A stretch of 32,500 bases of DNA from Neocallimastix lanati (nom. inval.) (GCA_016946835.1 JACVTC010000003.1:2985001-3017500); one strand, 5' to 3'; numbered from the stretch's first letter, positions 1 to 17,967 are shown. Numbers and translations are program-made. The notes: generated by a model from the sequence alone, not told the origin.

Positions 1-67
1 TATTATTATTAATTATTAATCTTAACCATTATTACTTTAATTTTTTTTATTTAATACTAAAAAAAAG

Positions 68-4709
<4,642 letters not shown>

Positions 4710-4876
4710 GCATTTGTCAATAATATATAATAATATAATAAAATATATAATAGTAACAATAATAGCAAAATAAAAAAAAAAAAGAAAAAAAAAAATTTTT
4801 TTAATAGAAAAATATATTTATAATATTTAATCATTTTATAATTAAATTTCTATATCTATATTAACATAAAATTAAA

Positions 4877-4911
<35 letters not shown>

Positions 4912-5519
4912 CTATTCGTTTTTTTAGATATTAAATACTTTAAAACTATTATCATTAATATATGCATCATGTTTAGATAATTTTATATATATGTATGTTA
5001 ACTTTTTTTTTTAGAATATTTTTAAATATTAATAAATAATAATATATATATACACATATTTATATTTATATATTTATTTAAGATATTTATAAAACTAAAA
5101 GTAATTCCAATTTTTTATTGTTTAATATAATTTTATTAAATTTTTATTTTTTATTATTTTTTTTTTTTTATTTTTATTTTTTTATATTATTTGCATTATA
5201 TTGTTGTTATTGAATTTATCAATTATATTAGTACAATTAAAAATCTTATTTCATAATTTTAAATTATCATGTTCTTTTATCTTTAAAATTATTCTTATCA
5301 TTTATCTTCTTTTTTTCTTTTCTTATGTTTTATTTTATTTTATTTTATCTTTTACTGTTTTTTCTTTTTTTACTTTTTTTTTTTATTTTTATTTTTATTT
5401 TTATTTTTATTTTTATTTTTTATTATTTTTTTTTTAATGAAAATTTAATTTAATTTTTAATTTGGAATTATTCTAACTATATATATTTAATTATATATAT
5501 ACTTTTTCTATTTATTCAT
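4710..5519. other. Intergenic, low complexity, between convergent genes
   Basis: This lies between the 3' ends of the Tmc-like gene (+) and the HemN-like gene (-). It holds poly(A) near 4880-4908, poly(T) blocks and a short TTTTTA array near 5383-5420. I see no gene. Both 3' untranslated regions and their polyadenylation signals must lie here, but A/T runs hide them. Confidence 0.7.
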
Positions 5520-7803
5520 TTAGTTTCTTCTCTTTTTTCTGTATTGAGTATTATCTAATAATTGGCATAAACCTGGTAATAATAAATCACTCTTTCTTCC
5601 GAAATCATTTTCAATTTTAACATCTTTATCTTTTATCCAAATTTCATCTCCATCAAGTACTATAACACCATCTTTTTTAATTTGTGATCCATCTAATCCT
5701 AAGATTCCCCTATTAATAGCTTCTTTTATTTCACTAAAGGTTTCAAATGATAAAGCACGAATAAGTAATTTACTAATTTTAATACGACCTTCACATAAAA
5801 ATTGCCAAATAGCTCCACGAATTAATTCATCATTTTGAGATAGTTCTTGACCATTACTGAAAGCAAGTTTATCTTTTTCTAAAACATTACTTAACCAATC
5901 ACGAACACTTCTTGTGTTCATAGCATAAGCGTAATATATATCACTAATTGCCTCAATACCTAATCCAAGAATTAAACGCTTATTACTTTTGTATCTTTCA
6001 GAATTATCTTTTTCAATATTCTTATTAACTAAAAATCCAATAGAACTATATTGAAGTTGACCTTTCTTTTTAGCTTCTATTAAGGGATTATTATCTGTAA
6101 TTTTGAAATATTCATCTAAACCAAGACATGTATAACCCGATTTATTAAGAAGTTGAATAGCCATAAGATGCATTGGTCTAATATCTTCTTCTTCTGGCAT
6201 AGCAACTGAACTAAAGTTTCTTGATTGACCATTCCAATCAATAAATTCATATCGTTTTAATGAGATTTGATTTGGTTCAAGTTCTATAATAGATTTTAAT
6301 GTTTCATTTAATGAACCTATAGTTTGCTTTGGTAAATTATACATACATTCTATTTGTTTAAAATAATAATATCATAATTTTTTCGATTAAATAAATATAT
6401 AAATAATATATATATATAAAATTATATGGTTAATAAATAGTAAAATATTAAAATATAAATATAACTAATAAAATTCAAAGTAATTATGATATTAAATAAA
6501 TTTTAAAGTTTGAGTATTATATATATTAAATATTTTAATTATATAATAATATATAATAATTCATACCTAAATGAATATAATTAAATCCATTGTCTTTTGC
6601 CATTTTAATTAATTCATTAACATTGTTAAAATTATAGTTTGGACGATTAATAGCTTGAAGAACATTTTGTGCAAAATCGTATATACGAATCTTTAAACGC
6701 TTGAATCCATACTTTTTTAAAACCTTTAAATGCTCTTCTGTAGTTTCAGTTGGATGACCAACAAATACGAAATCATTTTTAGAAATAACATCACTTCCAA
6801 GAATAACACCATCAATAATAGTATTTAAATTTACTGGTGAGAAGTAAGATGGTGTACCTTCAAGTTGAATAGATTTGATTTTTGGTTGAGCTACAATACC
6901 GAAAGCCTTACGATAAACATTCCATTCACCTAAAATACCTTTAACATAAGATGGTTCAACCCTTTCATGATTTTCATTAATAAAAGCCTTATTATATGTT
7001 TCTAAATGATTTAAACTTTATATATTTTTATATATAATATAATACATATTTTTTATCAATCAATATAAAAATATTTTAATATATAAATAATAAGTAATGA
7101 GAGTAAATAATAAAAATATTTTCTTAAATATATATATATATATTTTGAATACTTTTAATTAAAGAAATTAAATATATATATATTATTTATATATTTACCT
7201 TTCAGAATATGGGAAATTAATACGAACGATAATACCTTTACTTTTATTTGTTTCGACAAATATGGACTTAACCATTTTCAACCATTCTTCATGTCTTGGT
7301 GGTTGTCCACCTTTAGTTTCGAAATTTTGTTTCCAGTACTTTATTGGTGGATAGTATGGATAACCGGGGGTTTCTGGATTATAATATTCAATTTCGTCCT
7401 TGATATTTTCATTAATAGTACTATAAAGATATTCTCTAGAAATTTTTGGAGAACTTTTGTTACTGTTAGACTTCTTCTTCTTTTTTTTATTTTTTTTAGA
7501 GGATGAAAGAGAAGGTGAAAAATCCGTAATATCTAATTCTTTCTCATTAGATTTATTATAATTACTTTCCTCATATGGTTTTTTTTGAAGTAAGGATTCT
7601 TGCTCTTCATCATCATCATTGCCATAAAAACAGAAAAAGATTATTCTAAATATAAATCCTAAAATTTTCCTTATTATTTTTCTGACACAGTTAAAAATAA
7701 TAATTACAGGTAATACTAAACATATAATATGTATAAAGGCATATTTATCATCTAATTTATCGATTTTATCGAGAAGTTCAATAAGATTAAATTTAATATC
7801 CAT
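5520..7803 (-). CDS. HemN-like protein with membrane anchor and lost radical-SAM cysteines
   Basis: There are three exons on the minus strand: 7803-7199, 7015-6567 and 6349-5520. The phases match and they join into 627 residues. Residues about 21-61 are strongly hydrophobic, followed by an acidic patch and a Lys/Ser-rich linker (to about 125). From about residue 188 the chain follows oxygen-independent coproporphyrinogen III oxidase (HemN): strand 1 (IIVRINFPYSE), EGTPSYF where HemN has GGGTP, then DFAQNVLQAINR, the hallmark MYNLPKQT at about 354, and the HemN C-terminal domain (GLDEYFKI, LGLGIEAISDIYYAYAMN). The CxxxCxxC cysteines expected just after strand 1 are absent: the segment reads FPYSESLNHLETYNKAF. 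Active haem synthesis is therefore unlikely. Its real job is unknown; a structural or regulatory pseudoenzyme is my inference. Phase agreement at both introns supports a real spliced gene. Confidence 0.8.
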
Positions 7804-8116
7804 TTTTTCTTATGTAATTAAAAAAAAAAAAATCCTTTTCTTCTTTTTATTATAATAATAATAATAATAATAGTAGTAATGACAATAATGAAAAATAATA
7901 TACATTATTAAAATAAAATATAATATTTAGTAAAAAAATTTTTTATTTATATATGAATACTTAGAATAGTATTAAAAAAAAAAAAATTCGTACATTTCTA
8001 AAAAAATATATATATATATTTTAGTTTATTAAATTATAATTAGTTCTTTTTTCTTTGTTATCAATTATAAAATTATTGTTTATTTTATAATTTTTTTTTT
8101 AATTAATATTATTGTT

Positions 8117-8154
<38 letters not shown>

Positions 8155-10036
8155 TTATTTATGATAAATTATTATAACATTTCAAAATATAAATCAGTAT
8201 TTCTTTAAAATTTGTGTTAATAAATAATTTCCAAAAACAAAACTAAATATTTAAAAAAGTTGATTTAAATATATAAACTTATTCTAATATATATTTTTTT
8301 TAATATTGTAATTGGTTGTAACTATAATTAATCATAATTCATAATTAATAATATAATTAATAATTAAACATAATAATGATAAAATATAAAATATAATAAT
8401 ATAAAAAAAATTAATTATTAAAGTTTAATATTAATAATTAGTTTTTTTAAATAATTTATAATATTAATAATTCTTTTTTTGATATTTCCATTTAGTTGTA
8501 TGTACGTATTACAAATTCAAAATATTTTAATTAAAGAATACAAAGAAAATTTAATTAAAAGTAAAGGTGAACATATAAAGAGTTTTTAATAATAATATTA
8601 ATAATAATAATTAAAAGTGAATATATAAAGAGTTTTTAATAATAATAATAATAATAATTAAAAGTGAATATATAAAGAGTTTTTAATAATAATAATAATA
8701 ATAATTAAAAGTGAATATATGAAGAGTTTTTAATAATAAATAAATAAATACTATATAATAATAATATTCCTGAAAATAATTAAAAATATAATAGTAATTA
8801 TATTTGTAAATATTAAGAACTATAATTATAATTAATAAAAATTTTTCATTTTTATATGTATTTACATATATTTATATATATTTATGATTATTAAATAGAT
8901 TTATATATTTATATAAATAAATAATTTATAAACAATAATATATATGTATAAGTAAACGATATAAAAAAAATAAATAAAAATAAAACTTTATAAATTAAAT
9001 AAATGGTCATTATATATAATTTAATTAATATGAATAATTATATACTATTTTTTTGTTCTAGCAATATTTTAAAATAATGAAAAAAAAAAAAAAAAAAGAT
9101 TTTTTTTTAAACTCAGATTAGTTATTGCATACATATTAAAAAACTTAATGTTTTATATAACTATAAAACCTATTAATATAATATTTACCAAAAAATATTT
9201 ATATACTTAACATAATTAAAATTAATTAATCCAATAAAAAGAAAAAAGTAAAAATATTTTATATAATGAAAAGGTTTATACATTATAATTAGAATATAAG
9301 AATATGTAATATGAAATGATGAAATGAATTAAAATGAAAAAATCTATTATTTTTTTTTTAAATTAAAGTATTGGCAATTAATTAAAATTATTATTGTAAT
9401 TATAAAATAAAAATATATATAGTAAACCTTTTCAATAAATGAAATGTGCTAAAAAAAAAAAAAAAAAAGTTAGTGTTATTGTTGTACAGTCAATAGAAAA
9501 TTAATAGTGGCGCAACATTATTTTATAATAATAATTTATATTTTATAATATTATATTTATAATATTTGTAACTAATTCAAGCCATAATAAACCTAAATAT
9601 TGAAATTATTAATTTAATATAAAATTCATTTAATTATTATTAAGCCTCATAAGGTAATGTTTTATCATCCATATATACAATTAAATTCATAATTTTTTTT
9701 TTAATTAATTTAAATTAAATGAATTAATTAGTTTTAAAATATACATTATAAATATAATATACTAAATTAATTAAAGTTAATAATTAATTAACATATCCTT
9801 TTGCTAATTTGTAATTCTGATTGAGCTATAAAATAAATTTTATAAATATAAAGATTTTACTTTTTCTTCTTTAATTCATTTTTTTTATTTTCAATATTTT
9901 TTTTACAATCATTGATTATAAACAATTAGAAATATATAATAAAGGTATTTTAAATTTAGTAATATTAACAGTAAAACAATCTTATAAAACAAACAATATT
10001 AATTTTTTAATAATCATTTCTTATAATAGTGTAAAA
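7804..10036. other. Intergenic, divergent promoter region of the HemN-like and SMCO4-like genes
   Basis: There are about 2.2 kb between two divergently transcribed genes. The region is almost entirely A/T, with poly(T) near 8116-8152, poly(A) near 9081-9097 and 9452-9468, and a minisatellite at 8567-8750. A slightly more complex stretch at 9470-9520 and another at 9635-9680 show no coding frame. I can define no promoter motif against this background. Confidence 0.6.
8567..8750. repeat. Four-copy minisatellite, unit 47-50 bp
   Basis: Copies start at 8567, 8617, 8664 and 8711. Each reads about GTGAAYATATRAAGAGTTTT followed by TAATAATAATAATAATTAAAA. Period 50 is followed by 47 and 47; the difference lies in the number of internal TAA triplets. 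The copies are nearly identical, so the expansion is recent. Confidence 0.9.
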
Positions 10037-10182
10037 ATGGCCAGAAAACTTCCAGGAAAAGCTAAGAAGGAAACAAGAGAACAAAGTAAAAATTTTTTAA
10101 ATAATTTATTTTAATATCATATATTTATATAAATTTAATAAAAATATATAAGAAGTAGTATATAATATATATTTATATTAAT

Positions 10183-10223
<41 letters not shown>

Positions 10224-10493
10224 ACTATTTTTATTAAAAGGATTAGCACGTAAGAGAAATACACAAGAAGCTCTTAAAGTTAGCAAAGTAATATATATTA
10301 ATAATTTTCACTTAATAATTTATAATAGAGTTAATGTTAATATAAAATTTAATGCTAATTACATATTTTTTAAATAAAATATTCTTATTAAATAATATTT
10401 TCAAATTAATTTAAACAGAGATTTGTTGTTCCTTCAGTATTATTTGGTTTTGCGGCCTTCGTTCTCGTCTTCATTGTTAAATTTGGAATTTAA
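10037..10493 (+). CDS. Small single-pass membrane protein, SMCO4 family
   Basis: The exons are 10037-10085, 10241-10287 and 10419-10493, with phases 1 then 0. They give 56 residues, against 59 in animal SMCO4. The N-terminus MARKLPGKAKKETREQ and the following RKRNTQEALKV match the basic, helical KGKPKKET...KQAMQEA region of SMCO4. The last exon is one hydrophobic helix (VVPSVLFGFAAFVLVFIVKF) with the same Pro just before it. The family is a conserved eukaryotic tail-anchored-like protein of unknown function, probably in an endomembrane. The start is the first ATG after an A-rich leader and matches the family N-terminus. Intron 1 contains a T run of roughly 35. Confidence 0.85.
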
Positions 10494-10809
10494 GCAATGA
10501 TATAAATAATAAAAAATATTAAAATTGAAACATTTTTTGAAATGTAAATATATATATATATATATCCTTTAGTTAATGCAATTTCATTATTTAATGAAGA
10601 AATGTGATTATCATATGTTTATAATTTACCTAGTTATGAACTCCCAAAGCATATAAAAAAAAAATTAATAACTTGTAAAATTAAATCTAAAATTATTGAA
10701 ATAAAGCAAATAGAATTTTAAAATTATAAAAATTTTTTATATTGAACAACTATTAATTTAAAAATTATATTAGCATAAAATATTGTATATTTTTTTTTAA
10801 TTTGTGTAA

Positions 10810-11090
10810 TAATAATATAAATGAAATAATATATATTAATAGTTTTTATATAATAGTTTATACGAGAATTAATATTAAAAAAAATTTTTTTTTTTGATAA
10901 AATATTGCTATTAAATAAATATCTTTAACATTATTTTTTAGCAAACATGAATTTGTTGTTTCATCCGTTTTATTTGGTTTTTGTAGCCTTCGTTCTTGTC
11001 CTTTTTGTTAAATTTGAAAGTTAAGCAATAATAAATAATAAAAATATTAAAATAGAAATATTTCTTTAAAAGAAAATATAAAAGAAATAA
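10810..11090 (+). pseudogene. Decayed partial duplicate of the SMCO4-like last exon
   Basis: The stretch 10942-11024 repeats the last exon at 10419-10493, including the shared core TTTATTTGGTTTT and the GCAAT after the stop. One extra T near 10984 shifts the frame before the end of the membrane helix. Similarity also covers part of the preceding intron and about 60 bp of 3' flank. This is therefore a segmental DNA duplication, not a processed copy. No copy of exons 1 or 2 is visible nearby, so it is presumably dead. Confidence 0.8.
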
Positions 11091-11780
11091 AATATATTAT
11101 ATTAAATTTAGATTGATTTATATTAAATATTATATATTTTTTTTGTTTTATTTTAAATAATGGCATACAAAAAATTAAAAAAGATAATTGTGAAAATATA
11201 TTATTTATGAGTAATTTTAGATTTTTAAAATATTTATAAATATTTTCATTATACTAATAATATAATCAAATTATAATTCCATAAAAGATATTTCAATAAT
11301 TCTGATTTTTAAATATTAAAATATTAAAATTTTTATAATATAAAATAATAATAATATATTTAATAATGATAATATTTAATAATATTTAATAACGTTTAAA
11401 AAAATTTTTTTGTGTTACAACAGTATATTATATATACATATATATATATTTTTTTATTGAATGAATATATAAAAAATTAATAATATTTTTAAATAAATAA
11501 AAGATATTTAAATATATTAATATATATATATATATAAATTTTTATTTCAGTTAATAATAAATTTTTGTTATAATAAAATAACTTAATCCTTACTAGATTG
11601 TATGTAAAATCTGTATTTGGAATAATTATTATTAAAAAATAAATTTAATAATATTTGAATACTTCATAGAAATACTTTATAATAATACTTTATAATAAAC
11701 TAAATATTAGAAAATAATTCCAATATTAATATTATATATAATTTTTAATAATATGAAATATTAAAATTTTCTTTACTAAT

Positions 11781-11814
<34 letters not shown>

Positions 11815-13297
11815 TAAAATTTTCATTGTAATTATTCAAAAATAAATATTTTTTTTATTATACTATTTCTATTACAGTATATTTATAGTCCTTTGTTTTT
11901 ATTATTTACTCCTTCTTTAATTTATGTATTATTAAAAAAAGTAACGAAAATATATATTTAAATATATATAAATGAAAAACAATATAAATATATTTATATA
12001 TTTTTTTATAAGACATATACATTTAAATATATTTTTTTTTATTATTTAATAAATGAAATATGAAATAGATATATCATATTCATTATTACTACATTTTATA
12101 TGTTTATTTATTTTTCAATATTTTTTTTCTTTTTTTTTTTTTTCAATTCAAATAATTTATAAATTATTTTAAGAAAAAAATAATTAAAAAAAACAAAAAA
12201 AAATAATTCAAAAAATAATTCAAAAAATAATTCAAAAAATAATTCAAAAAATAATTCAAAAAATAATTCAAAAAATAATTCAAAAAATAATTCAAAAAAT
12301 AATTCAAAAAATAATTCAAAAAATAATTCAAAATAAAAAAAAAAAAAAGTTTATGTTAGTTCATATAATATAAAGAATGAATGAATAATAGTAAATTATA
12401 AAATATAATTATATTTATATACAAAGCTTTAGAGATAACAAAGGAATATAAATTATCAGAAAGCATTAGTATATTTTAATCATTTTTTTAAGCAAAAAAT
12501 TTTTTTATTCTTTAATTATATGTGTAAATTAATTTATTCATACTATGAAATAATAATAGAATTTATCTTATTTATTAAAATATCTGTTATATATAAAATA
12601 AAATTAATGTAAAATAAATTATATGATTAGGCCCAATTTATAGAATACTCTAAATAGAAAATTAATAAATATAATACATTAATATAAAGTTCTATTAATA
12701 AATTAATATATATATATTTTATATATATCAATATTAATATTAAAGAACTTTTTTTTTTATTCTTTTGAAAATATTAATACAAAAAGATATCGTAAAAAGA
12801 ACTCTAAGTAATATATATATTAGTAAAGATTTATTTTTTTTATTATTTAATTACTATCAATTTTTATTTAAAATAATTATTTGATTATTTGTTCTTGAAA
12901 TTATAAAATACATACTAAATTTTTATATTTATATTTAATGTGATGAAGTTTTTTTACACTTATTTGATTCAATATTTTTAAAACAAATTATAATACTTTT
13001 AATTTTTTTATTTTTTTTTAAAAAAAAAATAAACTATATTATGTATTACAATAAAAAATTATAGTAGTATTGAATATTTTAAATCATAAATAATTTTTTA
13101 TGAAAGAGATTTTTTATAGATTCTTTCATAGATATTATATATATATATATATCAATTTAATTATACAGTTATATATATATATATATATAAAAGAAAAAAA
13201 AGTTTTTCCAATTTAAATAGTAATAATAATAATAATAGTTATTTAATAAAATTCAAAAGAAATTAGTTAGCTTGCATATTATTTTATATATTTGAAA
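11091..13297. other. Intergenic, no gene seen
   Basis: These 2.2 kb of A/T-rich sequence precede the FNIP gene. The region holds poly(T) near 11787-11812, a 12-bp minisatellite at 12202-12333, and TA dinucleotide runs near 13135-13190. No frame with coding character is present on either strand. Confidence 0.65.
12202..12333. repeat. 12-bp minisatellite (AATAATTCAAAA), 11 copies
   Basis: Eleven tandem copies of a 12-bp unit containing AATTC occur with essentially no divergence. The unit is in multiples of three bases, but both flanks are non-coding. There are no spacers, so it is not CRISPR-like. Confidence 0.95.
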
Positions 13298-16200
13298 ATG
13301 TTTAGTAGATTTTTTAGTTTTAACCAGTCTTCTTCTGGTAAAAATAATAATAGTAACAATAAATCTAGGTAATGTCAATAAAGACTAATAATTCTAAATA
13401 ATAATTTATTATTAAAATTTTTTATAATTAATATATTAATAATATCAAATAATTTATTTAGTTCACATTCTTTTTCTGTCGATAAGATTCGTGTAATAGT
13501 TTTTCAAGATACAGGTGATAAATTAAAGTTACCTTTATTTGATACCAAGGTACCATATAAAACTTCTCATCATACCAAAACTTATTCAGCATCATCATTA
13601 TCTTCATCAGAAAAACATTCATATTCGAAACCAGGATCACTTTCATTAATATATAAAACACCTAGACGTTATTCACATTATAGTAATGATAAGCATTCAC
13701 AAAGTTGGACTTCAAATGAAGAGCAATCTCCAATATATAAAAAAAGAGTAATTAACAATATTTAACATAATTATTATTTATAAAAGATTTAATATGCATT
13801 TTATTTTATTTTTGTTTTTATTTTATTAATAATTATTAATATTGCAAGTACAATTATTATTATTTTACTAATTTTCAACAATAAAAATTTATTTAATTAT
13901 CGATTTATAATTTATCTGTTTATTAAATAAATTCCTTTTTAAACAGAGTAATCATAATTTTGAGTTATTAGGTGAGATAATGTTTGGAACAGCACCTATA
14001 GCATATAAAGGTATAATAACAAAAGTTCATTTACTTAAAATTCCACAGCCTCAAATTGTTTGGACTAAACTTTTTAGTATTAGTGCGTTTGATGAAGAAG
14101 TTTCATTAATAAAAAATGATTCTATATTAAATAAATCATCATCAGAATATTCAATGTCGTATGGATCTTTAAGATATTTTCAACAAAAAGATTATGAGTT
14201 TAGTCAACAACCTATTGTGACAAAAAATTTATATAATATGGATATTCGAAATCAACAACATAGTATATATGTTTCAAATAATAATTTTTCTTCTCAACCA
14301 ACCTCACCTTCCACTTCATTTAATTCAGGAAAATCATCTAGTACTATAAATTTAGCTTCACAACGTCGTTCTAAAAGATTTACAACAAGTTTAACAATGG
14401 AAAACTTGAAATCAGCAACGTCATCTAATACGGATAAATCAATAGATTCTATATCATCAGAAGTTGATTTACAAAATAATACACAGGCATTAAGAAGATC
14501 TAGAAGAAGAAGGATTTTATATGCCATTGGGGTAATCATTGATACTGAGATAGAACCAGTATTTCGTGAGTTTTTCTTCACACATTTTATTATATTAGAA
14601 AATCATATACAAATTTTATATGAAACATTAGTTGATACTATTTGTTCAACATATCGTAAAAATCAAACAAAATCTACTGATTCAGTAAGTTGATATTTAA
14701 ATTATTATATAAATTCGAAATTTAAAATTTAATTAACATTGACAATTTATAATATAAATATCATCATTATTATTGATAACATTTAATTAACAATTATTTG
14801 ATTTTTATATTTTATGTTATTTTATTCAATCTATTTTTTACTATTAATTTTATTCTATTTATTTTATGTTATTTTATTCAATTAATTCTTTACCATTAAA
14901 TTATACTCTTTATTTTATTTTATTTTATTTTATTCAATTCATACTTCATAATTAAATTTCTACCCTTTGTTTTATTTCATTTATTTTATTGTTTTTTTAT
15001 TTTCTAGTATAAATTTGGTCAGGAGGATTATGATGATTCACAGATGCAATTATTATCACCCTATGCAATTCAAAAAAATCCAGAATTTTTAGCAGCAGTT
15101 GAAAAATTCCAAAATACAATATGTGAATTATATTGTTCACCTCGAATTCAAAGGCCATTATGGTTAACAATGATGACATTTCCGGGAGAGAAAAAATCAT
15201 GTTGTAACATTTTAATTTCAGAATTTTGTAGATTAATTAATAAATTGGATATTAAAAAAACTGGTTTCTTTTTATCGAAAGTTTTAACATCCGTTTTGGT
15301 TTATCATATTTCTTGGGTAACAACAGTTGCTTCATCAATGTATGTCGAATCTAAAGATAAAAGTAAAAGTTCAAAACAATTGAATCCATATTTAGAACAA
15401 TTAAGTAGCTTATATGGAAATTTAGGAACTAAAAAGATATCTAGAACGATTATTACAGGAAATCAGGATAAATACTTAATTCAAAAATTATTATATATAT
15501 TAACCTATTTTATTCGATGTAGTGAACTTCATGAACATATTGAATATATTCAAAATTTAAATAGACAAGAGAGTTATTGTAGTTCAATTCGTAGTGATAG
15601 TTTATTATCAACCTTTTCAAATTCAGCAGCTTCCTTAAGTCAAACTGACCAAGTAGATGCAAAATTTAGAATGTATGCTGAACCAGATTCATGTGGCTAT
15701 AAGAATAATAATAGAAATAGTACTGTTAGTATGAATGTTAATATTAATGTAAACGGTGTTCCAGCAGAAGAGATATTGAATAAAACAACTTCAAATGATA
15801 AAGAAAATATGGATAAATCGATAAATAGTATTGATCAGGATATATCTGATATGACTCCACAAAATAATATAGGAATTACAGCAACAATGAACTATCAAAA
15901 TAGTACAAATGCTGTAAAACATTCTATGCTCACAGAAAAATTAATTTTATCTTCAGATGTTAATTTATCAAAATTAGCAGAAAATGAAGCTAAAAAGAAT
16001 TTAACAAAAGAATTAGTTTCAGTACCTCTTCCTAAAACATTAATTACTCGTACAGTACCAGATTGCTTTGCTGATGAATATCTTCGATATAATCCCGTGA
16101 CTTTGAATTCGATACCACAACATGCATCAGAATCTGTGAATATACCAATTAATTCAAATCAAGGTAAAGTAGCTCATGGTTTATCCTCCTTAAATGAAAA

Positions 16201-17382
16201 TTCAAATTCTTTTTCTCAAAATTTTGATTCATCTTATACCAATAAAATAAAACATTTATCAGCAAATGATGTTCATATTCAAGAATTTCAATCAAATAAT
16301 AATTTACAACAATATATACCAAAACATACTCCAAAAAATAACCAAGTTAGTCATTCTCCAATATCATCATCCGTTAATTCTTTTTCACCCTCATTTTCTC
16401 AATCTTCTTCATCTCCATCACTCTCTATATCCCCAATAAGTATGTATGATAATAAAAACCATAATTCATTGTTATCATCATCACCATCAGTAAATCAACA
16501 TGCTTCAAAGTCTTATACTTACATACCACCAAATGACCAATTACAATATAGATCTTTTGGTCGTTCTTTATTGGCAGATTATTGTAGTAATGGTTATCAA
16601 TCTGATTTTGCATTGATGGGATGTTCACGGTTTAATATTGAAAGAATTAAAAGAGATTTAGAGGCATCAATAAGATATTCTTACTTTAATAAACCAATTA
16701 ATCATTCAACATGCATTATTGCTGATGTTGATAATTATCAATGTCATATAATAGAATGTATTATGGATGATTCGGTAGAAGTTGATAATGAAACAGGTAT
16801 AGATAATTTAGAAAATGAAGAGTTAAGAAAGTATCATTTAGATAATGATAATAATAACATTTGTAGTAAGACTAATAATTCATCAAAAACTTTAAGTCAA
16901 AGAAATAGTATTCAGAATAGTGTTCCTAATATTGAAATTAATAATAAAAATATAAAAAATAATGGAAGTAGAAGTAGTAATCATCGACTTAGTTATGCTA
17001 ATAATAATGGTCGCTTTTTAGGTGCCTATAGAAATAATCATAGTAATGGAAATAGTTATGATGATAGAAAAGAATCTCATGAAAATAATAATTATACAAT
17101 TAATTTGAATAATGCTAATACATCAGGTATACCAATTAATATTAAAAGTAATCGATCTTCATTTAATACCAAAAAAAATCATGATTATCATAGTTCCTAT
17201 TCACCATATGAATCCAATTCATTTTCTTTATCATATAATAGACGTCATCAAGCACAAGTCTTCATTCCAACAATTACTTCCACAACTAATTCATCATCAG
17301 ATGTTTCTCCATTAAAATTTAGAATTGATAGACCACAACCATCAAATTTTATTATAAAAATGTTATCTGAATTAAAAGGTAA

Positions 17383-17413
<31 letters not shown>

Positions 17414-17537
17414 TAAGTATTTATAAGTTTAAATAACATATCCATAAATCTATTTTTAATATATTTATAGACTTATATAATAGTGGATTACCACCAGAAA
17501 CTGTAATTTTTAATTTTTTTCTTTCATTTAAAAATAA

Positions 17538-17573
<36 letters not shown>

Positions 17574-17929
17574 ATTTGTTTTACCTAAATATTAATAAAT
17601 CATTTATATATATATTAATATAAAAACAGTGTACAATGTTTATTGAAGATCAATTAAAATCATTGTGTTATGAAAGCATACTAATTGCATCATTTTTAAA
17701 AGACAAAAAGGAAATATTAGACACTGATTTAATTAAGACATGCACAGAAGTAGGGTAAGAGTCATTAATAAACTTCTGTATATGTATATATTTTTTATTT
17801 TTGATATTATATATATGTATATATATATAATATCAAAAATAAAAAATCAAATTTAATTAAATTATAATAAATTTTTTAAAATAAAATTCTACAATACTTA
17901 TATTAATTAAATTTTATATTCTTTATATA

Positions 17930-17967
<38 letters not shown>

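Noticed and set aside
5201-5437. Leu/Phe-rich 78-residue frame after the Tmc-like gene
   Set aside because: T-rich low-complexity sequence ending in a TTTTTA repeat; no splice context or family resemblance.
7291-7506. Plus-strand Trp/Phe-rich frame
   Set aside because: Antisense to exon 1 of the HemN-like gene, which has matching splice phases and family similarity.
12202-12333. CRISPR-like periodicity
   Set aside because: The 12-bp units are contiguous without spacers in a eukaryotic A/T desert; it is a minisatellite.
14294-14581. Minus-strand frame within FNIP
   Set aside because: Antisense shadow of the conserved FNIP third exon. Other frames at 13458-13661, 14997-15200, 16149-16334, 16425-16628, 17112-17315 and 23764-23982 are likewise shadows.
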